14,477 nt of DNA from an uncultured Saprospiraceae bacterium (lineage in GTDB: Bacteria; Bacteroidota; Bacteroidia; Chitinophagales; Saprospiraceae). Location of the stretch: contig CAKZUM010000341.1 of assembly GCA_937921525.1 (NCBI GenBank), positions 1 through 14,477 on the forward strand. The letters are read 5' to 3'. Below the pieces are notes generated by a model. The model was not told where the DNA came from. It saw nothing but the letters and a program-made list of their open reading frames with translations, and made no database searches. The position numbers were made by a program, and so were the translations under genes. Shown here one piece after another: positions 7,125 through 14,324 of the stretch (the first letter of the stretch is position 1; each line of letters starts with the position of its first letter).

Positions 7125-9446
7125 TTGTCAACTAAAAGTAAATCATTTCTTCTTTTTTGTATTGTACAATTGTTGCACATAAGTTGTGCAGTCCAAGACA
7201 AAACCGTTTTGGAAATATCAACAAAAGAAGACATGCAGTTGCAGGTTGTAGACGAATCGGAGAGTAATACTCACCCCAATTTAATGTTAACCAAAGAAGG
7301 GGTAGCTAAGATCAAAGCTTCTCTAGGCAAAGTGCCACTATTCGATAAAGTGTTAGCAGATGCTATAACGGAAATAGATGCAGAAATAGCGATAGGAATA
7401 GACGTACCTATTCCAAAAGATATGGCAGGTGGCTACACCCACCAACGTCATAAAAAGAATTGGTTTGTGATGCAAAAAGCAGGAGTTTTGTATCAAGTCA
7501 CAGGTGATAAAAAGTATGCAGTTTATATACGGGATATGTTGCTAGAATATGCGAACATGTATCCCACACTACCCATACATCCCACGGATCGATCTTATGC
7601 AACGGGAAAGATTTTTTGGCAATGTTTGAATGATGCTAATTGGTTAGTTTATGTGAGCCAAGCATATGATTGTATCTATGATTTTTGTACAGCCGAAGAA
7701 AGAGCAAAACTAGAAAAAAATTTGTTTCGACCCTATGCAGATTTTCTGTCTACGGGCAATCCAAGATTTTTTAATCGTATTCATAATCATAGCACTTGGG
7801 GAAATGCAGCAGTTGGGATGATTGGTTTAGTCATGGACGATCAAGAATTAGTAGATAGAGCGTTATACGGTCTGGATATTAATAAAAATAAGAAGAACGA
7901 AAGAGATAATGACGGTGGCTTGATTCGTCCAGAGGAACAAAAAAAAGCAGGTTTCTTAGCACAATTAGATGGTTCTTTTTCTCCTGATGGATACTTTACC
8001 GAAGGACCATATTACTTGCGTTATGCTATTTTTCCTTTTTTACAATTCAGTAAATCCTTAGCAAATAACAAACCTGAACTAGGGATTTTTGAATATAGAG
8101 ATAAGATCTTAGAAAAAGCTGTATATTCGCTGCTGTATCAGACAGATGCGAATGGACTTTTTTATCCAATAAATGACTCGCAGAAAGGAATGTCTTGGAA
8201 GGCACGAGAAGTAATTACTGCTGTTGATTTAGCCTATTATCATTATGGGAACGATCCTATGTTATTATCCGTTGCCCAAAAACAGGGAACGGTTGCTTTA
8301 GATGAAGCAGGTTTTGCAGTAGCAAAAGGATTAGCGGACGGACTTGCCAAACCAATGAAACAGAAATCTATCGCTTACACAGATGGTCCTGATGGAACAG
8401 AAGGAGGAATTGGTATTTTAAGAACTAGTACCGCCTCAGATAATGAATTGTGTGTGGTGATGAAATATTCTGCACAAGGAATGGGACATGGACATTTTGA
8501 CAAGCTATCCTATTCCTTGTATGATGAGACAGGCGAAATCATGCAAGATTATGGAGCTGCTCGTTGGGTAAATATTGATCAGAAAGGAGGAGGTCGCTAT
8601 TTAAAAGAAAATAAAACTTGGGCCAAACAAAGTATTGCCCACAATACCATAGTGATAGATGAAACATCTCACTATAATGGGGATATTAGAATAGGAGAAA
8701 AACATCATCCTGAGCTCTATTATTTTCATGGAAAAGGAGATGTACAAGTAGTAAGTGCCAAATCTGAAAACGCTTATACGGATAGCAATCTACACAGAAC
8801 AATGGTATTGGTAAAAGACAAAAACTTTCGTCATCCCGTTTTAATAGATGTGTTTAAAGCTACTTCAGAAAACAAGCATCAATACGATTTACCAGTTTGG
8901 TTTCAAGGGCAGTTATTATTAACGAACTTTGACTACGAAAAAGAAGCGACCAATTTAACTACGCTAGGGGATGCTCATGGTTATCAGCATTTATGGAAAG
9001 AGGCAGTAGGCAAAGCAAAAGGAGATAATGCCCATATCAATTGGTTTTCTAATGGTAAATTCTACTCTATGACAAGTGTAGCATCAGCTGAGGATGAATT
9101 GATTTTTGCTAGACTTGGAGCGAATGATCGGGAATATAATTTGCGACATGATCCAGCATTTATTATTAGAAAAAAGGATAGCAAAGATGCAACGTTTGTT
9201 TCTGTAATAGAACCGCATGGTGCTTATAGTTGGACAACAGAATTAGCGGAAGACCCATTTACAAGTATTGAAAAAGTAAATATTTTATATGATGATGCAA
9301 ATTACACAACCATTCAATTTAGTAATAAAGCTGGAAAAGAATGGATGCTATTCTTAGCACATCAGAATGCCTCAGCGGAGGCTATCCATGAAGTTGATAT
9401 TGATGGAGTAGTATATGAGTGGATAGGTCCTTATCAATTAAAATAA
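7125..9446 (+). CDS. PL17 exo-type oligoalginate lyase lipoprotein
   Basis: This protein removes unsaturated monouronate from the ends of alginate oligomers, probably in the periplasm. At 773 residues it has the PL17 layout: an alpha/alpha toroid N-terminal domain (about 50-400) and a heparinase-II/III-like beta-sheet domain (about 410-765). Catalytic-site features are visible: Asn221-His222 in NRIHNHSTW, tyrosines 296, 297 and 300 in GPYYLRY, His455 and His457 in MGHGHFDKLSY, and Tyr476 in QDYGAARW. These match the Asn/His/Tyr residues known to act in characterised PL17 exolyases. The signal sequence has lipobox HISC, with Cys21 lipidated. The TTG start is forced: an in-frame TAA lies two codons upstream (7119), and the next ATG would remove the signal peptide. 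It follows the isomerase-like gene by 51 bases, across a hairpin, and precedes the KdgF-like gene by 42. Confidence 0.95.
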   Translation: MSTKSKSFLLFCIVQLLHISCAVQDKTVLEISTKEDMQLQVVDESESNTHPNLMLTKEGVAKIKASLGKVPLFDKVLADAITEIDAEIAIGIDVPIPKDMAGGYTHQRHKKNWFVMQKAGVLYQVTGDKKYAVYIRDMLLEYANMYPTLPIHPTDRSYATGKIFWQCLNDANWLVYVSQAYDCIYDFCTAEERAKLEKNLFRPYADFLSTGNPRFFNRIHNHSTWGNAAVGMIGLVMDDQELVDRALYGLDINKNKKNERDNDGGLIRPEEQKKAGFLAQLDGSFSPDGYFTEGPYYLRYAIFPFLQFSKSLANNKPELGIFEYRDKILEKAVYSLLYQTDANGLFYPINDSQKGMSWKAREVITAVDLAYYHYGNDPMLLSVAQKQGTVALDEAGFAVAKGLADGLAKPMKQKSIAYTDGPDGTEGGIGILRTSTASDNELCVVMKYSAQGMGHGHFDKLSYSLYDETGEIMQDYGAARWVNIDQKGGGRYLKENKTWAKQSIAHNTIVIDETSHYNGDIRIGEKHHPELYYFHGKGDVQVVSAKSENAYTDSNLHRTMVLVKDKNFRHPVLIDVFKATSENKHQYDLPVWFQGQLLLTNFDYEKEATNLTTLGDAHGYQHLWKEAVGKAKGDNAHINWFSNGKFYSMTSVASAEDELIFARLGANDREYNLRHDPAFIIRKKDSKDATFVSVIEPHGAYSWTTELAEDPFTSIEKVNILYDDANYTTIQFSNKAGKEWMLFLAHQNASAEAIHEVDIDGVVYEWIGPYQLK

Positions 9447-9488
9447 ATCAAATTATTTTACAAATCATAGAAAAAATATAAAAAAGCA

Positions 9489-9866
9489 ATGCAACGATTT
9501 AGTGAAAAATACATCATCACAAAAGGAATGGAATGGGAGGAACTTGGTGGGGGAGTATCAAGAAAATTTTTAGGCTACGATAACCAAATAATGATGGTAA
9601 AAGTGAAATTTGAGAAAGGAGCATTAGGATCCCCTCACCAACATTTTCACACGCAAGCTACTTATTGTGTCTCAGGTAAATTTGAGTTTGAAATTGATGG
9701 AGTAAAGCAAATTGTTGAAGCAGGAGATGGGGTATATATTGAACCTAATTTATTGCATAGTGCAGTTTGCTTGGAAGAAGGTATGTTGATTGATACATTT
9801 AGCCCTGTAAGAGAAGATTTCTTAAGTGGTGGGGCCGTATCTTATTTTGGCGATAAAGAAGCATAA
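9489..9866 (+). CDS. kdgF: KdgF-like cupin, unsaturated uronate linearisation
   Basis: This is a small single-domain cupin of 125 residues, of the type that converts 4,5-unsaturated monouronates (from alginate or pectin) into the linear keto form DEH. Metal-site candidates are His50, His52 and Gln56 in SPHQHFHTQATY and His90 in NLLHSA. Asp102, Phe104 and Arg108 in DTFSPVRED sit where the KdgF active-site residues are found. The second cupin motif, EAGDGVYIEPNLLH, is intact. There is no signal peptide, so it should be cytosolic, which suggests the unsaturated monomer may be imported before linearisation. It lies between the PL17 lyase and the MFS transporter, the position expected for this step. 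Confidence 0.92.
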   Translation: MQRFSEKYIITKGMEWEELGGGVSRKFLGYDNQIMMVKVKFEKGALGSPHQHFHTQATYCVSGKFEFEIDGVKQIVEAGDGVYIEPNLLHSAVCLEEGMLIDTFSPVREDFLSGGAVSYFGDKEA

Positions 9867-9960
9867 AGAAGTATAAAGAAAATATCTCTAGTCCAATCGG
9901 ATGCAAAGAAGTTGTATAAGAATATAGTTGAGCTGCGAAAATTGGTAGTGTGAGGTTTTG

Positions 9961-9972
9961 AAAACTAGTTTT
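9961..9972. promoter_or_regulatory. Palindrome AAAACTAGTTTT upstream of the MFS gene
   Basis: A perfect 12-bp palindrome lies 25 bases upstream of the MFS start in a 131-base spacer, directly after GTTTTG. A related AAAACTAGT sits at 2643-2651, upstream of the terminator between the SusD and transporter genes. It could be an operator, but short A/T-rich palindromes arise often by chance in this composition. Confidence 0.25.
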
Positions 9973-9997
9973 AAGTTCATACGAGAAACAAAACAAA

Positions 9998-11326
9998 ATG
10001 AAACGAAAAGGATTACGTTGGTGGGTTGTTGGCTTAATCGCACTTGCGGCTGTCATCAACTATATTGACCGTCAAGCGATGGGGGTACTTTGGCCTGAAA
10101 TAGCTAAAGATCTTTATCCTGATAAAACCGACCTTGAGCGAAAAGATATTTATGCCATAATATCGGTCGTCTTTATGTTTGCCTACGCATTTGGACAAGC
10201 AATTTTTGGGAAAATATTTGATTGGATTGGAACACGTCTTGGGTTTGCATTATCCATTGGCGTTTGGTCCATAGCGACTGCCTTACATGCTTTTGCGCAG
10301 GGAATATTAAGTTTTAGTATTTTTCGTGGGCTATTAGGTGTTGCGGAAGCAGGAAACTGGCCTGGGGCAGCTAAAGGAAATGCGGAATGGTTTCCGACAA
10401 AAGAGCGTGCATTTGCACAAGGTCTTTTCAACTCAGGTGCAGCACTTGGAGGAATTATCTCAATTCCATTGATTGCAGCCCTAACGATCTATTTTAGTTG
10501 GCAAATGATTTTTGTCGTAGTAGGTCTGATTGGTTTGTTGTGGTTGATACCCTGGTTATATATAGTAAAATCGCCACCCCAAGAACATCCTTGGCTATCT
10601 GATGAAGAAAGACAATATATTTTGAGTGGTCAGGAAAACCAAGATCAAGATCAAGATGGCGAGTACGATGAAGGATATAATCCTTCTACAGGACAATTGT
10701 TGGGCCATAAACAAAGTTGGGGTGTTATTATTGCCTCCGCAGCGATTGATCCTATTTGGTGGTTATTTGTCGTTTGGATTCCTATATATCTGAATGAAGT
10801 ATATGGTATGAATGTGAAGGAAATTGGACTTTATGGATGGGTTCCTTATGTTGGAGCAATGATTGGAGCTTTGTTTGGAGGACGGTTAGCACAAAATCGT
10901 ATGCAAGCAGGATGGAGTGTAGATAAAACAAGAAAAATGGTTATTACACTTGGCTGTTTGATTATGTTGCCTAGTTTATTAGCATTGGCTAATCCAGGAG
11001 GACCGACAACAGCTGTATTAATAATGGCAGTTGTTTTATTTGGTTTCCAAACAGCAATTGGCAATGTTCAAACTTTACCAAGTGACTTTTTTGGTGGAAA
11101 AACGGTCGGAACATTAGCAGGTATTGCAGGAATGGCGGCCAAGTTTAGTGCTGCTGGTTTAGTTAGATTTGTCCCTTGGTTAACTTCCGATGGAAATTAT
11201 ACACCTGCATTCATTATTGGTGCATCACTCGCTTTGATTGCTTTGGCAGCTGTCTGGATATTATGTCCTAATATTGCACCTTTAAAACCTTTAGGAAATA
11301 CGAATTCAATTATTAAAAGAAATTAA
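9998..11326 (+). CDS. MFS transporter, hexuronate/DEH uptake (ExuT-like)
   Basis: This is a 442-residue major facilitator of the anion:cation symporter branch that includes hexuronate transporters. Evidence is the TM1 signature VINYIDRQAMGVLWPEIAKD (residues 19-38), motif A GKIFDWIGTR (71-80), the FRGLLGVAEAGNWPGAAK helix (109-126), and about 12 hydrophobic segments in two halves. The central cytoplasmic loop holds an acidic stretch, NQDQDQDGEYDEG (214-226), encoded by a CAAGAT triplet repeat. In alginate loci this family carries unsaturated uronate or DEH across the inner membrane. The surrounding KdgF, SDR and kinase genes support that role, but the substrate is inferred. It is separated from the KdgF-like gene by 131 bases and from the first SDR gene by 36. 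Confidence 0.92.
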   Translation: MKRKGLRWWVVGLIALAAVINYIDRQAMGVLWPEIAKDLYPDKTDLERKDIYAIISVVFMFAYAFGQAIFGKIFDWIGTRLGFALSIGVWSIATALHAFAQGILSFSIFRGLLGVAEAGNWPGAAKGNAEWFPTKERAFAQGLFNSGAALGGIISIPLIAALTIYFSWQMIFVVVGLIGLLWLIPWLYIVKSPPQEHPWLSDEERQYILSGQENQDQDQDGEYDEGYNPSTGQLLGHKQSWGVIIASAAIDPIWWLFVVWIPIYLNEVYGMNVKEIGLYGWVPYVGAMIGALFGGRLAQNRMQAGWSVDKTRKMVITLGCLIMLPSLLALANPGGPTTAVLIMAVVLFGFQTAIGNVQTLPSDFFGGKTVGTLAGIAGMAAKFSAAGLVRFVPWLTSDGNYTPAFIIGASLALIALAAVWILCPNIAPLKPLGNTNSIIKRN

Positions 11327-11362
11327 AATTAAAATTAGATTTATATCTAAAAATAAATAATT

Positions 11363-12121
11363 ATGACTGAAAAAAAAGTAGCTGTAGTAACAGGAGCGAC
11401 TGCTGGAATTGGTTTGGCAGTAGCAAAAAGATTAGGTAAAGATGGATTTATTGTAGCAATAAATGGTATCAAACATGAGGAAGGAGCTCAAAGAGTAAAG
11501 GAACTTGCTGCAGAAGGTATCACCGCAGAATACTACGGTTTTGATGTTACCAAAGAAGATGCGGTAACAGAGAATATTACCAAAATTGGTAAAAAATATG
11601 GCCGTATTGATGTACTTGTAAACAATGCGGGTGGATTAGGTGGAAGATCCAGATTTGAAGAAATGACAACTGAGTTTTACAGATTTGTTATGGCATTAAA
11701 TTTAGATTCTGTATTTTTTGCTTCAAGAGCGGCAATACCTTTTCTAAAGAAGGGAGATAATCCAACAATCATTAATTATACTTCCAATGCAGGTTGGAAC
11801 GCAGGTGGCCCGGGTGCAGGAATGTACGGAACTTCTAAAGCTGCTGTACATACAATTACAAGAGCCTTAGCGAAAGATTTGGCGGAGTATGGCATTAGAG
11901 TAAATGCAGTATCTCCGGGTACGATTGATACTGATTTTCATATTGGAATTAAATCTACAAAGCCTGAGGTTTTTAAATCTTGGGCCAATAATATTATGCT
12001 AAAAAGATTAGGTCAGCCAGAAGATGTAGCTGGTGTTGTTTCTTTCTTAGCTAGTAAAGATGCTTCCTTCTTAACTGCCGAAACAATTCAAGTAGGTGGT
12101 GGGCAAGCGTTAGGAATATAA
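11363..12121 (+). CDS. SDR-family oxidoreductase 1 (candidate DEH reductase)
   Basis: This is a classical short-chain dehydrogenase of 252 residues. Visible features are the Rossmann glycine motif TGATAGIG (10-17), NNAG (87-90), structural Asn113, and the catalytic set Ser141, Tyr155 and Lys159 (YGTSK). The chain ends GGGQALGI. It resembles FabG-like and gluconate/KduD-like enzymes. In this setting the obvious reaction is NAD(P)H-dependent reduction of DEH to 2-keto-3-deoxygluconate. The second SDR gene downstream is an equally good candidate. Cofactor choice is not decided here: the end of beta-2 reads AINGIKHEE, with no clear Asp for NAD or Arg pair for NADP. It follows the MFS gene by 36 bases. 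Confidence 0.93.
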   Translation: MTEKKVAVVTGATAGIGLAVAKRLGKDGFIVAINGIKHEEGAQRVKELAAEGITAEYYGFDVTKEDAVTENITKIGKKYGRIDVLVNNAGGLGGRSRFEEMTTEFYRFVMALNLDSVFFASRAAIPFLKKGDNPTIINYTSNAGWNAGGPGAGMYGTSKAAVHTITRALAKDLAEYGIRVNAVSPGTIDTDFHIGIKSTKPEVFKSWANNIMLKRLGQPEDVAGVVSFLASKDASFLTAETIQVGGGQALGI

Positions 12122-12128
12122 ATGAAAA

Positions 12129-12350
12129 TAGAACAGAGAGTAGAGACCACTATGTTGAGAGAACAGAGACTTTTGCAGTAAATAGATTTTTGTCGCTACT
12201 TTTTTCAGTAAAATACTTTCTACTCCCTGTTCAAAATTAAAGTAAATTATGTAAAGAGATCACTTTCTATGATAGCAACAATGACTTCAAGTAATACATG
12301 TTTTACTAGTCTCTGTTCTCTCAGTGAAACGGTCTCTACTCTCTGATCTA
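12129..12350. mobile_element. MITE-like element with 43-bp terminal inverted repeats
   Basis: Arms at 12129-12171 and 12308-12350 are inverted copies matching at about 36 of 43 positions. They consist of two well-conserved blocks (cagagagtagagacc and gagagaacagagact) around a diverged 8-base segment. Both outer ends are TA, which could be the target duplication of an IS630/mariner-type element. The interior (about 136 bases) has no open frame. It does carry another inverted relative of the outer block at 12216-12232 (ctttctactccctgttc). The element fills almost all of the 240-base gap between the two SDR genes, so it is non-autonomous if mobile. The RNA could also fold into a long hairpin. 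Confidence 0.65.
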
Positions 12351-12361
12351 AAAAAAAAGAT

Positions 12362-13117
12362 ATGGGTATATTCAAAGGAAAAGTAGCCGTAGTAACAGGA
12401 GGGGCAAGAGATATTGGCAGAGCAATATCTGTTCAACTAGCCAAAGAAGGCGCAAAGGTTGTTGTGAATTATAATAGCTCTAGAGCTGGCGCAAAGAAGA
12501 CGCTAGAAGAGATAGCGGCATTTAAAGGAAAAGCGATTGCTGTCAAGGCAGACATATCGACCTTAAAAGGTATTAAAAGCTTAAAGAATAAAACCATAAA
12601 AGCTTTTGGTAAAAAAGTGCATATTCTCGTGAATAATGCAGGGGGGCTTTTTGCTCGTAAAACGTTACAGGAGTTTGATGAGGATTTCTATAACCTAGTG
12701 ATGGATGTCAACTTCAAAGGAACTGTTTTTGCGATGCAAGCTTTTGAACCAATGATGGGGAAAGGTAGCTCTATTATCAACCTTTCTTCTTTAGCTGCAA
12801 GAGATGGTGGCGGTGGTGGATCTGCATTATATGCCTCTTCAAAAGGGGCAGTTACGACCTTTACAAGAGCAATGGCAAAAGAACTAGGACCAAAAGGGAT
12901 AAGGGTAAATGCACTTTGTCCTGGATTGATTGGAACAAAATTCCATGATGACTTTACCAAAGATGAGGTACGAACTATTGTTGCTGGAAAAACGCCAGTA
13001 AGACGAGAAGGAAGAGCGGATGAAGTTGCCGATTTAGTGGTTTATCTGGCTTCTAATAAGAGTACTTTTATAACAGGAGCTAATTTCGATATCAATGGTG
13101 GTCTAGCTTTTTCTTAA
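12362..13117 (+). CDS. SDR-family oxidoreductase 2 (candidate DEH reductase)
   Basis: This is a classical SDR of 251 residues with glycine motif TGGARDIG (12-19), NNAG (91-94), Asn117, and catalytic Ser143, Tyr157 and Lys161 (YASSK). A glycine-rich loop, DGGGGGSALY, leads into the active Tyr. After beta-2 it reads VVNYNSSRAG, a pattern often seen in NADPH-preferring FabG-like SDRs. The chain ends FDINGGLAFS. It is clearly diverged from the SDR upstream (different loops and termini), so the pair is not a fresh duplication. Likely roles are DEH-to-KDG reduction or oxidation of a related deoxy-uronate. The gene starts 11 bases after the MITE-like element, so any native leader has been replaced or contains that element. 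The KDG kinase gene follows after 37 bases. Confidence 0.93.
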   Translation: MGIFKGKVAVVTGGARDIGRAISVQLAKEGAKVVVNYNSSRAGAKKTLEEIAAFKGKAIAVKADISTLKGIKSLKNKTIKAFGKKVHILVNNAGGLFARKTLQEFDEDFYNLVMDVNFKGTVFAMQAFEPMMGKGSSIINLSSLAARDGGGGGSALYASSKGAVTTFTRAMAKELGPKGIRVNALCPGLIGTKFHDDFTKDEVRTIVAGKTPVRREGRADEVADLVVYLASNKSTFITGANFDINGGLAFS

Positions 13118-13154
13118 TTGTTGATAATTTAAAATTGTAACTCTAATAATAATC

Positions 13155-14192
13155 ATGAAGAAAGTAGTAACATTTGGAGAAATTATGCTTCGTTTAACGC
13201 CGCCAGGATTTAAGCGTTTTTCTCAAGTAAATTCATTCGATGTAATATATGGTGGTGGAGAAAGTAATGTAGCTGTAACCTTGGCTAACTATGGTATTCC
13301 AACTCAATTTGTTACGCGCCTACCTAACAATGATATTGGAGAATGTGCTTTGATGGAAATGCGCAAGAGAAATGTAGGTACCCAGTATATTGCAAGAGGT
13401 GGGGAACGTCTAGGTATTTATTTTTTAGAAATAGGTGCCGTCAGTAGAGGTAGTAAAGTCGTTTATGATAGAGCACATTCTGCGATGTCTACGATTGAAA
13501 AAGGAATGATTGACTGGGCAGAAGTATTTAAAGATGCAGATTGGTTTCATTGGACTGGTATTACACCTGCTATTTCACAAGGTGCAGCTGATGCTTGTTT
13601 GGAGGCAATCCAAATGGCTAATAAAATGGGTGTAACGGTTTCGACAGACTTAAATTACCGTAAGAAATTATGGAAGTATGGTAAAGAACCCGGTGAAGTG
13701 ATGCCTGAATTAGTAGCAGGTTGTGACATTATTTTAGGGAATGAAGAAGATGCAGAAAAACATTTTGGGTTACACCCAGAAGGCTTGGATGTTACCGCAG
13801 GTCACGAGGTAGATGCTAAATCCTATTTATCTGTTTTACAACAGTTAATGAAAATGTTTCCAAGAGCCAAAAAAGTAATTACGACTTTAAGAGGATCTAT
13901 CAGTGCCTCTCATAATACGTGGTCAGGTGTGTTGTATGATGGTAAAACTTTATTTGAAGCGCCAACTTATCAAATTACGCATATCGTAGATAGAGTAGGA
14001 GGGGGAGACAGCTTTATGGGAGGACTAATCTATGGTTTGTTAACTTATCCAGATGATGACCAAAATGCCTTGAATTTTGCAGTAGCGGCTTCTTGTTTAA
14101 AACATACTATTTACGGAGATGCCAACTTAGCTACGGTAGAGGAGGTAGAGAAGTTAATGGGAGGAGATGCATCTGGTCGGGTTGCTAGATAA
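13155..14192 (+). CDS. kdgK: 2-keto-3-deoxygluconate kinase, PfkB family
   Basis: This enzyme phosphorylates KDG to KDPG with ATP in the cytosol. The 345-residue protein has the ribokinase/PfkB layout: N-terminal FGEIMLRLTPPG and the substrate-binding GGGESNVAVTLANYG block (33-47), a TDLNYRKKLW strand typical of KDG kinases (164-173), the NEEDA turn (196-200), and the C-terminal anion-hole motif VGGGDSFMGG (281-290) with catalytic base Asp285. The PfkB glycines are intact. It lies between SDR 2 (37 bases upstream) and the KDPG aldolase (132 bases downstream), in pathway order. Fructokinase or another sugar kinase is the alternative, less likely here given the neighbours. Confidence 0.94.
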   Translation: MKKVVTFGEIMLRLTPPGFKRFSQVNSFDVIYGGGESNVAVTLANYGIPTQFVTRLPNNDIGECALMEMRKRNVGTQYIARGGERLGIYFLEIGAVSRGSKVVYDRAHSAMSTIEKGMIDWAEVFKDADWFHWTGITPAISQGAADACLEAIQMANKMGVTVSTDLNYRKKLWKYGKEPGEVMPELVAGCDIILGNEEDAEKHFGLHPEGLDVTAGHEVDAKSYLSVLQQLMKMFPRAKKVITTLRGSISASHNTWSGVLYDGKTLFEAPTYQITHIVDRVGGGDSFMGGLIYGLLTYPDDDQNALNFAVAASCLKHTIYGDANLATVEEVEKLMGGDASGRVAR

Positions 14193-14194
14193 TT

Positions 14195-14220
14195 TAGAAT
14201 TGAGAATGTAGAATTGAGAA
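14195..14220 (+). repeat. Short tandem repeat TAGAATTGAGAA
   Basis: Two 12-base identical copies lie at 14195-14206 and 14209-14220, starting 2 bases after the kinase stop. An inverted fragment of the unit (ttctcaatt) occurs at 14246-14254 and could pair with 14212-14220. The remaining spacer shows nothing else before the next hairpin. Confidence 0.6.
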
Positions 14221-14274
14221 TTAAACTAAACTTAAACTATAATAGTTCTCAATTTGGAAGAAATAGTAAGCCTT

Positions 14275-14303
14275 TTGTCCAGCAACTTCTCGTTGCTGGA
14301 CAA
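14275..14303 (+). terminator. Strong hairpin before the aldolase gene, possible terminator/attenuator
   Basis: Arms 14275-14286 (ttgtccagcaac) and 14292-14303 (gttgctggacaa) are perfect 12-bp complements around TTCTC. ATTTTAAAAAC follows, a weak T-run, so termination may be partial. It ends 21 bases before the aldolase start. It could equally be a palindromic repeat of the kind seen at 7078-7108. Confidence 0.5.
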
Positions 14304-14324
14304 ATTTTAAAAACAACTTTAAGA

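Noticed and set aside
9799..10059. Minus-strand open frame spanning the KdgF-MFS spacer
   Set aside because: It overlaps both flanking genes antisense, has no recognisable domain, and its composition is that of a shadow frame.
11335..11350. Small hairpin TTAGAT/ATCTAA between MFS and SDR 1
   Set aside because: The stem is only 6 A/T-rich base pairs in an A/T-rich spacer, so chance is sufficient.
12122..12361. Small gene or ncRNA between the SDR genes
   Set aside because: There is no open frame with a plausible start and protein, and the symmetry is better explained by terminal inverted repeats of a MITE-like element.
12688..12960. Minus-strand open frame within SDR 2
   Set aside because: It is antisense to the conserved SDR active-site region; the proline run is simply the complement of the glycine-rich loop.
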